From: Diphasiastrum complanatum
Taxonomy: Eukaryota > Streptophyta > Lycopodiopsida > Lycopodiales > Lycopodiaceae
Assembly: GCA_029204225.1 (NCBI GenBank)
Contig: CM055101.1
Location: forward strand, 42,616,927-42,680,926
DNA length: 64,000 nt
Reading direction: 5' to 3'
Part shown: positions 1-10,569 of the stretch, one piece after another
Layout: the number at the start of each line of letters is the position of its first letter
Position numbering within the stretch: position 1 is the stretch's first letter
Translations under genes and position numbers: made by a program
Notes under the pieces: generated by a model
The model's input: only the letters and a program-made list of their open reading frames with translations
Database searches by the model: none
Told to the model about the DNA's origin: nothing

Positions 1-228
1 TAGCGACAGTCAGAGTGGCATTCAGCTAGCAAAGAATCCAGTGTTCCATGTGAGAACTAAACACATGAGATTCAATATCACTTTATACGTGAGAGGCTGC
101 TGAGTCGTGAAATTCATGTTGTTCATTGTAGCACAGAAGAACAACTGGCTGATATTTTCACTAAGCCACTTGTTGGAGAAAAGTTTGATAAGTTTAGATC
201 AAATCTTTTTGTACTTAAAGTTTGTTGA
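1..228 (+). mobile_element. Copia retrotransposon, RNase H C-terminus (decayed)
   Basis: This is the tail of a Ty1/Copia polyprotein entering from the left edge. The first frame reads through the conserved segment NPVFHVRTKH. A frameshift near base 70 then moves the match to the frame ending at the TGA at 226-228, which gives YHFIRERL, HCSTEEQLADIFTKPL and a short tail. ADIFTKPL is the hallmark of the plant Copia RNase H end. The frameshift means this copy is dead. Family identity is secure; the rest of the element lies outside the window. Confidence 0.85.
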
Positions 229-249
229 CTGTATAAAAAGTAGACTCTA

Positions 250-590
250 CTTTAAGGGAGAAAGTTAGAATTAAAGGAATATTTCTCATTGTAGATAATG
301 CTTATCTCCATTCGGTTTGTGTGACCATTTAGTTCAAAGTCTTGATCCAGTGGTATCCATGTACCTTTAATTTTCTTGTATCTCTAGCTATTTTCAAAGT
401 TTGGGTGCCAAAAATCTCTCTGATATGATACTTAATTTCAATTTTTTGTATCACATTTAATCTAATGTGAATGCCAACATAGTCACAGTTACTACGTATA
501 CCATATTTTATGTAACTATACATACTATATTTCTATAACTATAACTAGTATAGTTAGAAATTTTCATTATACTAACCAGCATAGTCAAGT
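250..590 (+). repeat. candidate 3' LTR start of the Copia tail
   Basis: About 25 bases after the RNase H stop is a purine-rich tract (TTTAAGGGAGAAAG), in the usual place of a polypurine tract next to a 3' LTR. The LTR would begin around 263 with TTAGAA, so its expected leading TG has probably mutated. I cannot see the far end and no second LTR copy is present, so the right border is a guess. Confidence 0.3.
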
Positions 591-2093
591 AAATTTATCT
601 TGAGGTATTGACGTCGGGCAGATTAGCACGTGTCGGGCAGGAAGAAGAAACCAATGGGATACGTCCATGCTGCCCGGACACAAATTTCAAAGTTTTCTAT
701 ATTGCATCTTTATTTTTAGTTAATTTGAATTATGTTACGTAGATTTCAAATCTGTGCATTTTGATTGGGCCTGGTGACGGTCGAAACTAAAGAAAAAAAA
801 TAAAAGTATATTTACAAAGGGTCTTTTTGATATTGAGAACTCCTCTAATGCTCTCTCATGAAAATAAGAAGATATGTGTTTGAACTCACATTCTAAAAAC
901 TAAATCCTTTGCATATAAAATGTATTTCCATGATTTTACAATATCTCACAATATTCTAGTTGTCCATTATACCCATTGCTATTCAATTAGTTCATAAATG
1001 CATTAGTTTTTAAAGCAAACTTCATTTCCTTTATGGATTTGATGTTCGAATCTCCACTCTAGTTCCATACTTCCACAATGGACAATTGAGAATGTGTCTT
1101 TGATGCATTACTTGCACATCACATTTGATGCGAGTGCACCACATTCTTTCTTGAGATTAATAAAATTGCAAAAAAGTGAGCTTATAAAATCATTGCATTA
1201 TCCATCATACAATACACTAAATTGAGTTCACATGTACTTATCTTATTGACATATCAGCCCTGGTCACTAGACTCTGTGTGTGATGAGTTGCACTAACATA
1301 CATGGATAAGCTTTGAGAGGTTTTAAGCATTCTCTGAAGAACGCGAGATGCAAATCTTTGAAATTTTACAAGGATGCTTTGTATTTTAAGTTTTTTTGCT
1401 TAAGATTTACTCAAATAGCTAGTTGACATTTTCTCACACTCCCTCTTCAACTCTACTTGCTATTTTAACCACACTACTTTAATCCAACTTAAGAATGATC
1501 CCCATACTAAGAATAGATCTCCTCTCAATGATGATGTAATGCTAAAAATAGAAACATTCATAATTGATATGGATAATAGTGTCCATATTGGATGCTTTAC
1601 TGATTTCTTACATCAATTTTATATATCAAGATGAAACTAGTAGATGAAGAACAAAATAGAATGTAAATGTTTCCACCTTTGATATCTCTTAAAAACAATA
1701 ACAACCAAGCAATAAATGTGAGTGATCAACAAATTCTTGCATGCCTCTTCCATATTCCACTTCATTTGAAGTGTATGTGTCCAAACTCCCATATACGAGC
1801 CTCCATTGCCACCTTGCCATAAAGAACCATCAACCCTTCAAAATCCATGAGTTAAAGAGTACAAGAATGATGCTAATCCAGCTCCACACGACTCCATATC
1901 ACTAGTAGGTAGCACTATTCCATCTTCATGATCCATTTGATAGAAGAAAATTACCATAGATTCACCAGAAATTGACAAGTTATAAATAGGTTGAGACACT
2001 TTCATTATGTGATCTCTCTCATTTCATGATGAGTTGAAGAGAAGTAGCTACACATTGTCTACTTGCTCTCTCAGGCTTCTCTCTCTCTCTCAG

Positions 2094-2095
<2 letters not shown>
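591..2095. other. AT-rich non-coding sequence
   Basis: I see no gene. A short stretch at 605-680 has GTCGGGCA/TGCCCGG motifs around a CACGTG core. At about 1420-1456 the minus strand resembles the Copia 3' coding/LTR junction seen at 15983-16012 (CACACTCCCTCTTCAACT), too short to assign. A TATA-like GTTATAAATAGG lies near 1979, upstream of the CT tract. Confidence 0.5.

Positions 2096-2189
<94 letters not shown>
2096..2189. repeat. (CT)n microsatellite, about 94 bp
   Basis: A nearly uninterrupted CT dinucleotide run preceded by shorter CT-rich stretches from about 2067. It is one of six long CT/GA tracts in the window. Confidence 0.97.
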
Positions 2190-2191
<2 letters not shown>

Positions 2192-3659
2192 GCCAAGTTT
2201 TAGTACACTAATGAAGTTGTTCTCCTTCATGGATGAGATCTTCACTATGTGCTAAAGTCAAGCTTTCAATCTTGTATGGACCATTTATGTACTTTGGAAG
2301 AAAAATCAGGATGCATCTATCAAGGTTCATACTATACATATCAAAGTGCAGGATGCAACATATATCTTGTAGGATATGTGAATGCAAATAGCTAAGAATA
2401 ACATAAAAATGGTTAAGATCAAACACAATTCTATGCTAACCAAATATGTTCATATAGAAGAGAGATATTTGAGATCTAAAATTGGCAAGATTTTGAAGGA
2501 TTCTAAGGTACTTAGAATTGGAAAATACCAAAAAGGTATCACCAAGATATGTTGGTTTATAGATCTTGCAAAGGGATGAAGGTGCTCTTCTCCCCTTTTA
2601 GATGGAGCTTGATTTGCCACCATGTTGCCAGCACAAGGTCATAGAGGCCTTCAAGGTGGTTTTTTTGGTTCCTAAAGGACTTCACAAGTTGAGCTGCTAG
2701 GGGCGATTACTTAGGGAAAGTGGGCCATAAGGTTGTGGTCAACATTTACCGGCTTTGGTCTGAAAGAGGTCATGTGCTTGTCATGTCACTTGAAAAGTCA
2801 TAAAAATGGGTGGTAAGAGAAAGGGGTTAGACAATCTTATAAGTCGCTAGTATGGATACACCTTAAATATGATTGCACATAGATGATGATACGTGATGCA
2901 AGGTGAGATCATTCAACATGGTTATGGCAACCCCGCAATTAATGAGTTACGTAGCACTTCTCTCAAGTGGGCTCCAAAGGAATCCATTGCAGGCTTGGAG
3001 TTTGTGAGTTGCAATGTAGTTCAATGGCCCCTGTGCCTTTAAATGAAGGGCAAGAAAACCCTTTAAGTGTTACTTGAAGGCCACTTGCAAAATGTGCTCT
3101 TCAAGTTAAAGTGCCTAATGAATTGGTGGTGACACTAAGTCTATAAGCAAAAGCAAAAAACATAGTAGACCATTCCTAGATTTGTTGAATGTGCTTTTTG
3201 TAAAAATCTTAGCCCATTTGCAGATTTGTTGTAAATGTGCCTTTTGTTGTTGTAGATGTAAAATGTGTTTGAAGGGTACAAAACTAAATGGGATTGCATT
3301 TGAAAGACAAAAAGGTGAGCTAGGAGTAGGAGGCAAGCTGAAAGTTGTTAGAAAATGCCCTCTAAATTCCAACAAGGCCATCCCGATTCCTGGGCCAGGG
3401 GCCAAGACCAATCACCGAGGTATGCATGAGTCATTGTTAAGGTTAGAGAGCAGTGGGCAGGCTTTTAACGTCACAATGTCAACTATGTGTCGTGAGCCTC
3501 TATTAATGCAGGTGTATATATATACATATATACATAATATATATATGTGTTTGTTGCTAAAAGGAAAAGGGTTAAAATTGAGTAGATATGTGTATATAGA
3601 TAAACTTTGATCATGTACAACAGAAGGTGGGAGGCAGTTTCAACGTCCGTCGCCACCTT
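2190..3659. other. non-coding, no recognisable gene
   Basis: An open frame at 3182-3610 (plus) has no family features I can recognise and covers a TATA/TATATATG dinucleotide-rich patch at 3512-3547. I treat it as chance. Confidence 0.5.
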
Positions 3660-4404
3660 TTGAATTATGGGCCTGGCGAGACACGCGGCGTGAGATTCAT
3701 GTCCCTCACCTCATAAATGGAACGTGACCATGTTCTAAATGACAGACACGCCACCACCATATTGGGCCACATCCGTAACGGCCACCAACACAACCCAATA
3801 CACATACATATTAAAAACTCTCTAATTAGGGTTTCATTTTCTCTTAATTTGAGTGTTAAAAGATGCACACCATACGGTCTTCTCTTGGGACAGCTTCCTG
3901 TCATCTACCTCCTCCTCATATTTCGATCAACCTTGCCTTTGGCTTGCCATATCTGTATCCTCATCTGCTTATGTGGGTGTTGCCGACAACTACTTCCCTT
4001 CCTTCCTGCCTTTCCTCGCCCTTGGCCCCGCCTGCTGCCTGCCTCCTTGCGCTTTGTGCCTCCGGGTAACGCTCAGTCACCGGACCGGTTGTGGTCTAGC
4101 AGCTGCCTGGCGATCAAGTGTGGGCTGGTCTTGGGAGGTATGAGCTTTGAAGGATGTGGTTGATGGATCCATGATGGTAGAAAATTGCGTTGGAAGCGAT
4201 CGTCTCGGATCGTGAGCTTTGATGGTCTAGTGACTAGTCTAGGAATCCAAAGATTCGGTTGCTTTTCGTTGTAGGTTAGGTCGCCTGCTGGCAAAGCTCG
4301 TTCCAGGCTGAAATTCAGGTGAGGCTGGGAGGAGATACGGAAATTGGGACGTTCGAATTGGTGCTAGAAAGGACTTGGAGCTGCTGTTGAGCAGATTGGC
4401 AGAT
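3660..4404 (+). promoter_or_regulatory. candidate promoter and 5' leader of the LBD gene
   Basis: This is more GC-balanced than its surroundings. A TATA-like CATATTAAAAAC near 3805 precedes CTAATTAGGGTTTCATTTTCTC, which resembles a plant transcript start or 5' UTR. A consensus splice donor (GATCG/GTAAGG) follows at 4404/4405. Together with the acceptor just before the LBD start codon, this suggests a leader exon ending at 4404. Small open frames here (3717-4163, 3853-4143) look like leader ORFs, not genes. All of this is inference from signals. Confidence 0.35.
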
Positions 4405-5930
4405 CGGTAAGGTATCGTCTGAAACCGTTTGGATAAGTTTCTCTATTACCTATGCACGACGTGACGGAAATACTCGTGCTGTCCGACAAAAGCTCTGAAC
4501 TGAACAGCATACCCTCATATCCTCACCAGAAGTGAGGCTTCTGACCAAGTGCTTTTATAGTTCGATGACAGGATAGAAGGCTCAAGTCTTGTAAACATAT
4601 TTAAGGACCGTTTAGAAGATTAGAACTTAACCTGACTAAGAATATGAAGAACACCAAGAATGATGCTAGATCTCAAATCAGATGAGCTCCAAGGCTTTGA
4701 ACAGATGAATCATAATGAATTCTACAAGAAAGAAAAGCCCCAGCTTTCAGTCTTCGCATTGTACATCGTGGCTCTAACTTAATCCTCAGTGAAGGAACGC
4801 TAAGTCTCATATGATAAACGCCGGCAGCTTGCTAAGCGCAACTGCATAGAGGCGTCAGACCGGGGTCCGAAGCAGGTATTATGCAAATCATCTCAATCAA
4901 TGTTTTAGAATGATTGCTCACCTTATTTCAAGCTCATTGAAGAAAAGGGTATCACTTTTGAAGTTCATTATAACTTAATTACAGAACTCTCATACAGCTA
5001 GCTTCGAAACGTTGAGTATGTTCGATTGGCCATATAATAGTCATAAGATCGGTTATATACTCCGCGCTGCCATTCATTAACCGTTGACAAAATATCCCCC
5101 ACAATTGCCGCTCAACTTTTAGCCCGACTTAATTCTTCAAATGGTTCGTCCTCAGTTACCGCTTTGTGTTTGCAAAAGAAATTTCTGGTTGCGTAAGTGT
5201 ATAAATTTCTTTTGGTTGATTTGAGGAAGGGAATCAATAACTGACAATTCACCTACAGCTTCCCTTATGAGCACAGATGGCAGATCTAAGCCAATTATCT
5301 ACTTCGCAAACGTTTAGTTACACAATACTGCTGTCAATAAGCGGGTATAATTGAGAAGGTATGCTCTCTAAATGCTCCCAAGCATATACGTGTAACTACT
5401 AACTCAAAAACATACTGCACAGCCAGCACATTTATTTTTCCTCGGTTTTACAGTTGAGAGAGTCCACAGAGCTCTAAACTATTGAGATTAGGATATGCAT
5501 ATGATTAAGTACTTCTCTTCAGACTTCAGTGCACTGTTATCTCCTACTAACTCGCATCTTAAAAAGAATAGCAAGTGAAGACTCCGTACTTTTCTAAGGG
5601 TTTGAAGTATAATCGCTGTAGGAGCCAAATTGATCTATACGAGTTCAGTGTTCACAATATTTGGGAAGATATGATCATTTGGTAGTTGTTTAGGCATGTA
5701 CTAGTTCTTGAGCCAACGTGGCATCAAGCAGTCCTATGCAGCTCCGGTCCTTCTAGGGATATACAAGTACGTTAACCGTTTGTTTGACGAGTCAGGCATC
5801 TCAGAATGGATTATTATTATTTTATAAGCACTAGTATGTGTAATGGCCTACTAATTTGTCATTTCATTGTTTCTGAAGCAATCTGCCTTCTATGTTAGAG
5901 CCTTAATGTTATTAAGCACTGTTTTTGTAG
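4405..5930 (+). other. possible 5' UTR intron of the LBD gene
   Basis: It is bounded by the donor GTAAGG at 4405 and the pyrimidine-rich acceptor TGTTTTTGTAG ending at 5930, two bases before the LBD ATG. Genes of the AS2/LOB class can carry a leader intron, but another donor could be used or the whole region could be promoter. Confidence 0.35.
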
Positions 5931-5932
5931 TT

Positions 5933-6598
5933 ATGGCATCATCTTCGAGCTCTCCATGTGCTGCTTGCAAGTTTTTAAGGAGGAAATGCACCGCCGAGTG
6001 TGTTTTCTCCCCGTATTTTCCTCCGGATCAGCCTCAGAAATTTGCCAATGTGCATAAAATCTTCGGGGCGAGCAACATTAGCAAACTGCTACACGAGCTT
6101 TCTCCACATCAGCGTGAAGATGCAGTAAATTCACTGGCTTATGAGGCAGACGCACGTGTAAAAGATCCCGTCTATGGTTGTGTTGGCGCCATCTCTATCT
6201 TACAGAGACAAGTCGCTCAGTTGCAGCAAGAACTTTCAATGGCACACCAGGATCTTGCAAGATATGCAGGCTCAAGCATCGCCGCCACTCCCTCTCTCAC
6301 GCAGCAAACTATTCCATCTCCTCTAAGAATTGGTACGGGGTTACATCAAGCTGCGCCTGGAATTAGTCGTGAACAGATTTTCGCACGAGATCATTTGATG
6401 GGGGTCACAAGAGAGCAGCAACTTTCAAGAGAACAACTACTGGAAATCGCGAGGATTGGAGGAGGATCGTATGAAGCTGGCCTTGCAGCACTAGGTTTAA
6501 GTGTCAGCTTTGGCCCATTGGGACCACCTCCCCCTTCAAGACAAGGAAGCAATAGCAGTGGAGGCGGCGGAAGTGGGATGCGGCATTTATCACCATGA
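5933..6598 (+). CDS. LBD: LOB-domain (LBD/ASL) transcription factor, class I, LOB/AS2-like
   Basis: This is a plant-specific DNA-binding protein of 221 residues with an intact single-exon coding sequence. It starts MASSSSSPCAACKFLRRKC. The zinc-binding block CX2CX6CX3C uses Cys9, Cys12, Cys19 and Cys23. The GAS block follows, with FANVHKIFGASN at residues 37-48 and DPVYGCVG at 78-85. Residues 80-101 form the hydrophobic heptad coiled coil used for dimerisation, which marks class I. The block sequence is closest to what I know of LOB, AS2 and LBD25. The C-terminal half is variable, with REQ repeats and a Ser/Gly/Pro-rich end (about 195-221). The reading frame stays open upstream to 5867, but I choose the ATG at 5933 because the conserved MASSS start falls there and a splice acceptor ends at 5930. 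The family acts in the nucleus in boundary and lateral-organ development; the role of this member is not readable from sequence. Confidence 0.95.
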   Translation: MASSSSSPCAACKFLRRKCTAECVFSPYFPPDQPQKFANVHKIFGASNISKLLHELSPHQREDAVNSLAYEADARVKDPVYGCVGAISILQRQVAQLQQELSMAHQDLARYAGSSIAATPSLTQQTIPSPLRIGTGLHQAAPGISREQIFARDHLMGVTREQQLSREQLLEIARIGGGSYEAGLAALGLSVSFGPLGPPPPSRQGSNSSGGGGSGMRHLSP

Positions 6599-8061
6599 TA
6601 AATTACAATATAGCTAACTGGCAGCTGCCTAACATATTTTTATCTGCACAATCCAAATCAGGTTACATCGATTACTACAACGTAGTGAAATTTACTTACA
6701 AGCAGCTAGGTATGATTTTTTACATTGTCAGGCAGGGTTCAAACTTCAGGCTGATCTGTCTGGGATGCTCCAGCCATTTTTTTTTAAATACGAGTAATCT
6801 GCTCAAACTTCCATTTCTACGAATATTACAATCTGGAAAAAAAACCTACATGAAACAATCCACTGACATAAGTTTTACGATAGTGTTGTTTGCCGCATGT
6901 ACTATTGCGAATATTTGGTAATTCATAAAAGCATTTTAGACTTAGATGTTATCGGAGGTAAACCGAAATCTCTTATAGCTCCTCCGTGTTCTCGATAGTT
7001 ACTGTAGTGTTACGTTAAGCTAGAAAACGACTGTTACTGGAAAATCCCATTTCAGGATGCATTCTCATCAGAAACTCACAACCACCAAATCCGATCAACA
7101 AGCGATGGTTAGAAGTTGGTGACTGAATGAAAATCTGAACTAAGAGACAACCTGTTAGACTTGGAAAAATGCTGCAAGCTTTACTCCCTTGATCGATCTT
7201 ACTATCTGTCGTGACAACGTGTTTGTCATGTATGAGAATCTCTTCACCTCAAAGTATTGAAAAGCATCCCTTTCAACAAAGCTCAAGCATCCGGGGAAGG
7301 ACTGGCCACTCATCGAGATTCGAAACACGCTGTTCAGAACATTCGCAGATATCGCTATCAATGTGCAGAGTTCTTATCTGATGGCATTTATATTACTACC
7401 TTAAGTCACTTGGTTAGCATTGAAACTGTTATGCTGCTTCGACTTTTGTTTCGATACTCTGGACTTCTATTTGCAGTGTCGCAGTAAGTGGTTGTAATCA
7501 TACATTTAGGGAGATGTTCACATCCGAAATTACATTTGATTACAACGGCTCCTTGTTGTGGATTTAAATACTACGAAGTTTACCATACTTGTAGCTTTTA
7601 CTATAACATCTGGATTTAAGGGCTCTGTTCGCATTGTGGAGGTGAGAAACAACGTGAAGATTCCTTGCAATTTAATCAAGAAGGAAATTATCTACTATTT
7701 CGCACAGTTCAAACGCCTGAGGTTAATCTACCTCTCAAAAGGTGTAAATTCTGGTTGTCTCCATGCTTGTTTCTATCACAATGATTCTTTAAATTTTTCT
7801 GCCTACTTTTCGTATTGATATGATCATTGCAGTGGATTTCATGCTATACAAGAGTCTACGACTTGATCATTCAACACTTTAGCATCTAAAGGTTTTGAGT
7901 TAACACAACTTGTGCTAGTATGGGCGTCATATGCATGCCTTATATATCTACCAGAATCGGACATTGTTGAGCAAAAATCTATAGCTATTATTGTTATATG
8001 CCATTAGCAGGGTGATTCTGATCTAGTATATGTTGTTTAAACATATATCAACGAACCGTTC
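6599..8061. other. LBD 3' UTR and intergenic sequence
   Basis: The start of this stretch should be the LBD 3' UTR. Open frames at 6595-6921, 7257-7487 and 7558-7818 are short, lack domain features and look accidental. Confidence 0.5.
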
Positions 8062-8174
8062 CATTATTCTAGCCTATCCAAAGGGGTTAGCCTAGTTGGT
8101 TAGCTTGGCATCCAAAGTTTCTTTGGTCCCAAGTTCGAGCCTCCCTTGGAAACCAAGAAGCATTATTCTAGCCT
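8062..8174 (+). mobile_element. short tRNA-derived SINE-like insertion with 14-bp target duplication
   Basis: An 85-bp body (8076-8160) is flanked by the perfect direct repeat CATTATTCTAGCCT at 8062-8075 and 8161-8174. Inside are a pol III A box, TAGCCTAGTTGG at 8088-8099, which fits the tRNA consensus, and a B-box-like AGTTCGAGCCT at 8132-8142. They are 32 bases apart, as in tRNA genes. A small hairpin, CCAAAG-TTT-CTTTGG, lies at 8112-8126. There is no poly(A) tail and almost no tRNA-unrelated body. A long target duplication plus an internal pol III promoter is the signature of LINE-mediated retroposition. It could be a minimal SINE or a retroposed tRNA-like pseudogene. Confidence 0.75.
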
Positions 8175-9589
8175 TTAATTAGTGGTGAACGCATATACCA
8201 GACGATAGTAGCCGGCACCTTCAATTCAATCCTCGTAACGAGACATGTTGGGAATAGTCAGTCAATTGTACGATGCTCTCAATTGTAATAATATACGTTA
8301 GAACACCATATCACAGGAGACTCACACTGCTTGAAAACCCATATTTATGCTCAATCAAATGTTTCCGATTACTGCAAATTTAAAGCTGAATTGTACATAA
8401 CTCAAATATCGCTTTTCCCCACACTTTTGTTTTATTAGTGTTTTCAATGATCGTGTCTAGTAAGGTGTAATTTCAGTTCTTTATGTGAGATCCATAAAGT
8501 GTCTAACATCATTTCATGATAAGGAATACTGTCTAATAATTGATTCGATAGCATATCTTATGCTACATTTGTTTCTTCGAAGTTACAAATGATTCAGATA
8601 TTCATCCACAATATAGGAGATAAAAATTTGACTAACTGCTCCTAGCATGTCTTGCAGCATCAGTTTGTTAGTGACTAGGAAAACATTCTAATTTTTTTGA
8701 ACTTTCCAATATCATAGCTGAAGTATCAAGTGATCTCAATGTCGTTGCGTTCAATCGATATACATGCATATATCTTGAAAAACTCTTGATACTGGCCAAT
8801 TCAGGCTTGTGACTTTATGAGAATGTGTCAACAGAATAGCTGCAATGACCACAAATCATTCTACCTCCATCCATACAGAGGTGAAAATCAGGCAATCGAA
8901 GCTTTCCTTTTTTATCATGCTACTATGATCAGACAATCGGGAAGATAATTTGTGCTTCGAATATGTATAACGCATTCGTTCTCATATCTGTCAAAAATGC
9001 GTGGTGGCAATTTGCGAATTAAGTGCAATACAAACCTCCGTTGCTATAATCTGTCATCCTCAGCAATATTTACACTGACGATCAGCCTTTCCAAAAAACA
9101 ACGAAACTCGCCATACATAAAACTCTTTAGCAGGTAATTGATGATTGTCCGCACGCTTGCTTCTAGATCACGAACACGGACTATTAAAGAAAAATCATAA
9201 ACGACAAAGGTTGCTGTGTTGAAATCTCCTTAATCTGAGGTTAATGTGGCATACTGATTGATCTGAAATTCTTGTCTTCATGGCGCAGTACGCACGAGGT
9301 CTTTTGGCCCAAAATCTCATGATATTCCTGAATTCAGAAGCATTGAGATATGGTTCTGACTGCATGTTTCTTGCGCAATTAATGCTGTAAACGTTCGCCT
9401 GAATCTAGACATGCTCACGACGTTTCACTTTAGATAAGGAACAAGTAAAATGCTAAAAGATATCTCAAACTTTTTGGCCAAATTCCATCGTGAAGCAAAA
9501 AGAAAGCATGCTACCCTTTTACAAAAACAAAAAAAAAAAAAAAAAGACCACACACACACAATCTAGATCCCTTCCATGCCCAACCCAAG
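8175..9589. other. AT-rich non-coding sequence
   Basis: No gene is seen. An A-rich run at about 9522-9545 followed by a short CA repeat is the only low-complexity feature. Confidence 0.5.
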
Positions 9590-10440
9590 GGAATGGGCCC
9601 GCCGCCCTAATGGCTGTGTTTTTTTGTTCTACTCCATAATTTTTTGTTTAATACTTTGAGGTTAATGATTCTTGGTATTATAAACCCGTGGGATCTCATA
9701 GAATCTTACTTGGGTGAGCGAGCCCACCGGATACCCCAACTCACCACTTGTGGGAAGATACTTTGATTTACTAGGCAAAAATTCAGCTTCAAGTTCTTTT
9801 TGTGGAGCGCGTGTGGGGGGGGGGGGGGGGTTGCGCGGCATTGCCCTGGGGTTTGGCCCCATCCCCAGCCCATTGTTATCCCGCCACGTGGCACGGGTAG
9901 GGGCAAGCAAAAAATTTGGTTTTGGTAGGTGCGAGCGCCAGGCTGTACGCGGTCCCGAGTGGGCGGGCGTCGGGGACCAACCAGGTGGCGCTGGGCAGCC
10001 AGGAGCGCACAGGGCTGGGCGCCAAGCAGTGAGCGGCCGCAGCACAGTGGCGCCGGGCAACCCCATGCGACGGCCGGTCAACTCCAGGGGTGGTGCCGGG
10101 CAACTTAATGCCCAGGCACACACACAAGGGGTTTGCATATATATTCCCTCTGCGTAATGCCATGAAAACGCTTATGGGATATATATTTTGGTTGCCCGGA
10201 CACGTGGCGCCCAGGCAGCCAAATTTTTTTTCAAAAAAAAAAATGTGTGGCTGTGGCGTCGGGGACCAACCAGGTGGCGCCGGACAGTCAGGGGCACGCA
10301 GGTTGGCGCCGGGCAGCCAGGAGCGCATAGGGCTGGGGCCTTCCTTGCAGGGAGGGCCCTTGCCTGAGTGCGGGAGCCCAAGGGCAAGGCCATGACCTGC
10401 ATGGAAGGCCCGAGGCCCATGAGCTTTCCACGACGTAATG
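9590..10440. repeat. GC-rich repeat block with internal duplication and a G16 run
   Basis: This is sharply GC-rich inside AT-rich DNA. A segment beginning GCGTCGGGGACCAACCAGG at 9967 recurs at 10256, and GGGCAGCCAGGAGCGCA occurs in both copies. CACGTGGCGC lies at 10201. A run of 16 G lies at 9815-9830. Open frames on both strands are high-GC artefacts with no domain. Its origin is unknown; it could be the interior of a DNA transposon. Confidence 0.6.
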
Positions 10441-10448
10441 CAAGGGGT

Positions 10449-10569
10449 GGAGAGAGAATGCACATTCTGGAGAGAGAACGCACATTTCGAAGAGAGAATG
10501 CACATTTCGGAGAGCAAATGGCACAGTCTGGAAAGAGAACACACATTTTGAAGAGAGAATGCACATTCC
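10449..10569. repeat. 20-bp minisatellite, six units
   Basis: Six consecutive units follow the pattern GGAGAGAGAATGCACATTCT: five of 20 bp and one of 21 bp (10509-10529). Point differences between units show it is not fresh. It abuts the GC-rich block on its right side. Confidence 0.9.

Noticed and set aside
1041-1062. B-box-like TGTTCGAATCTCC
   Set aside because: No A box at the required distance upstream and no target duplication.
3182-4163. Open frames of about 140 codons upstream of the LBD gene
   Set aside because: No domain or homology I recognise; they fit better as promoter or leader sequence.
5867-5932. N-terminal extension of the LBD protein
   Set aside because: It begins at TTG, lacks family similarity, and a splice acceptor ends directly before the conserved MASSS start.
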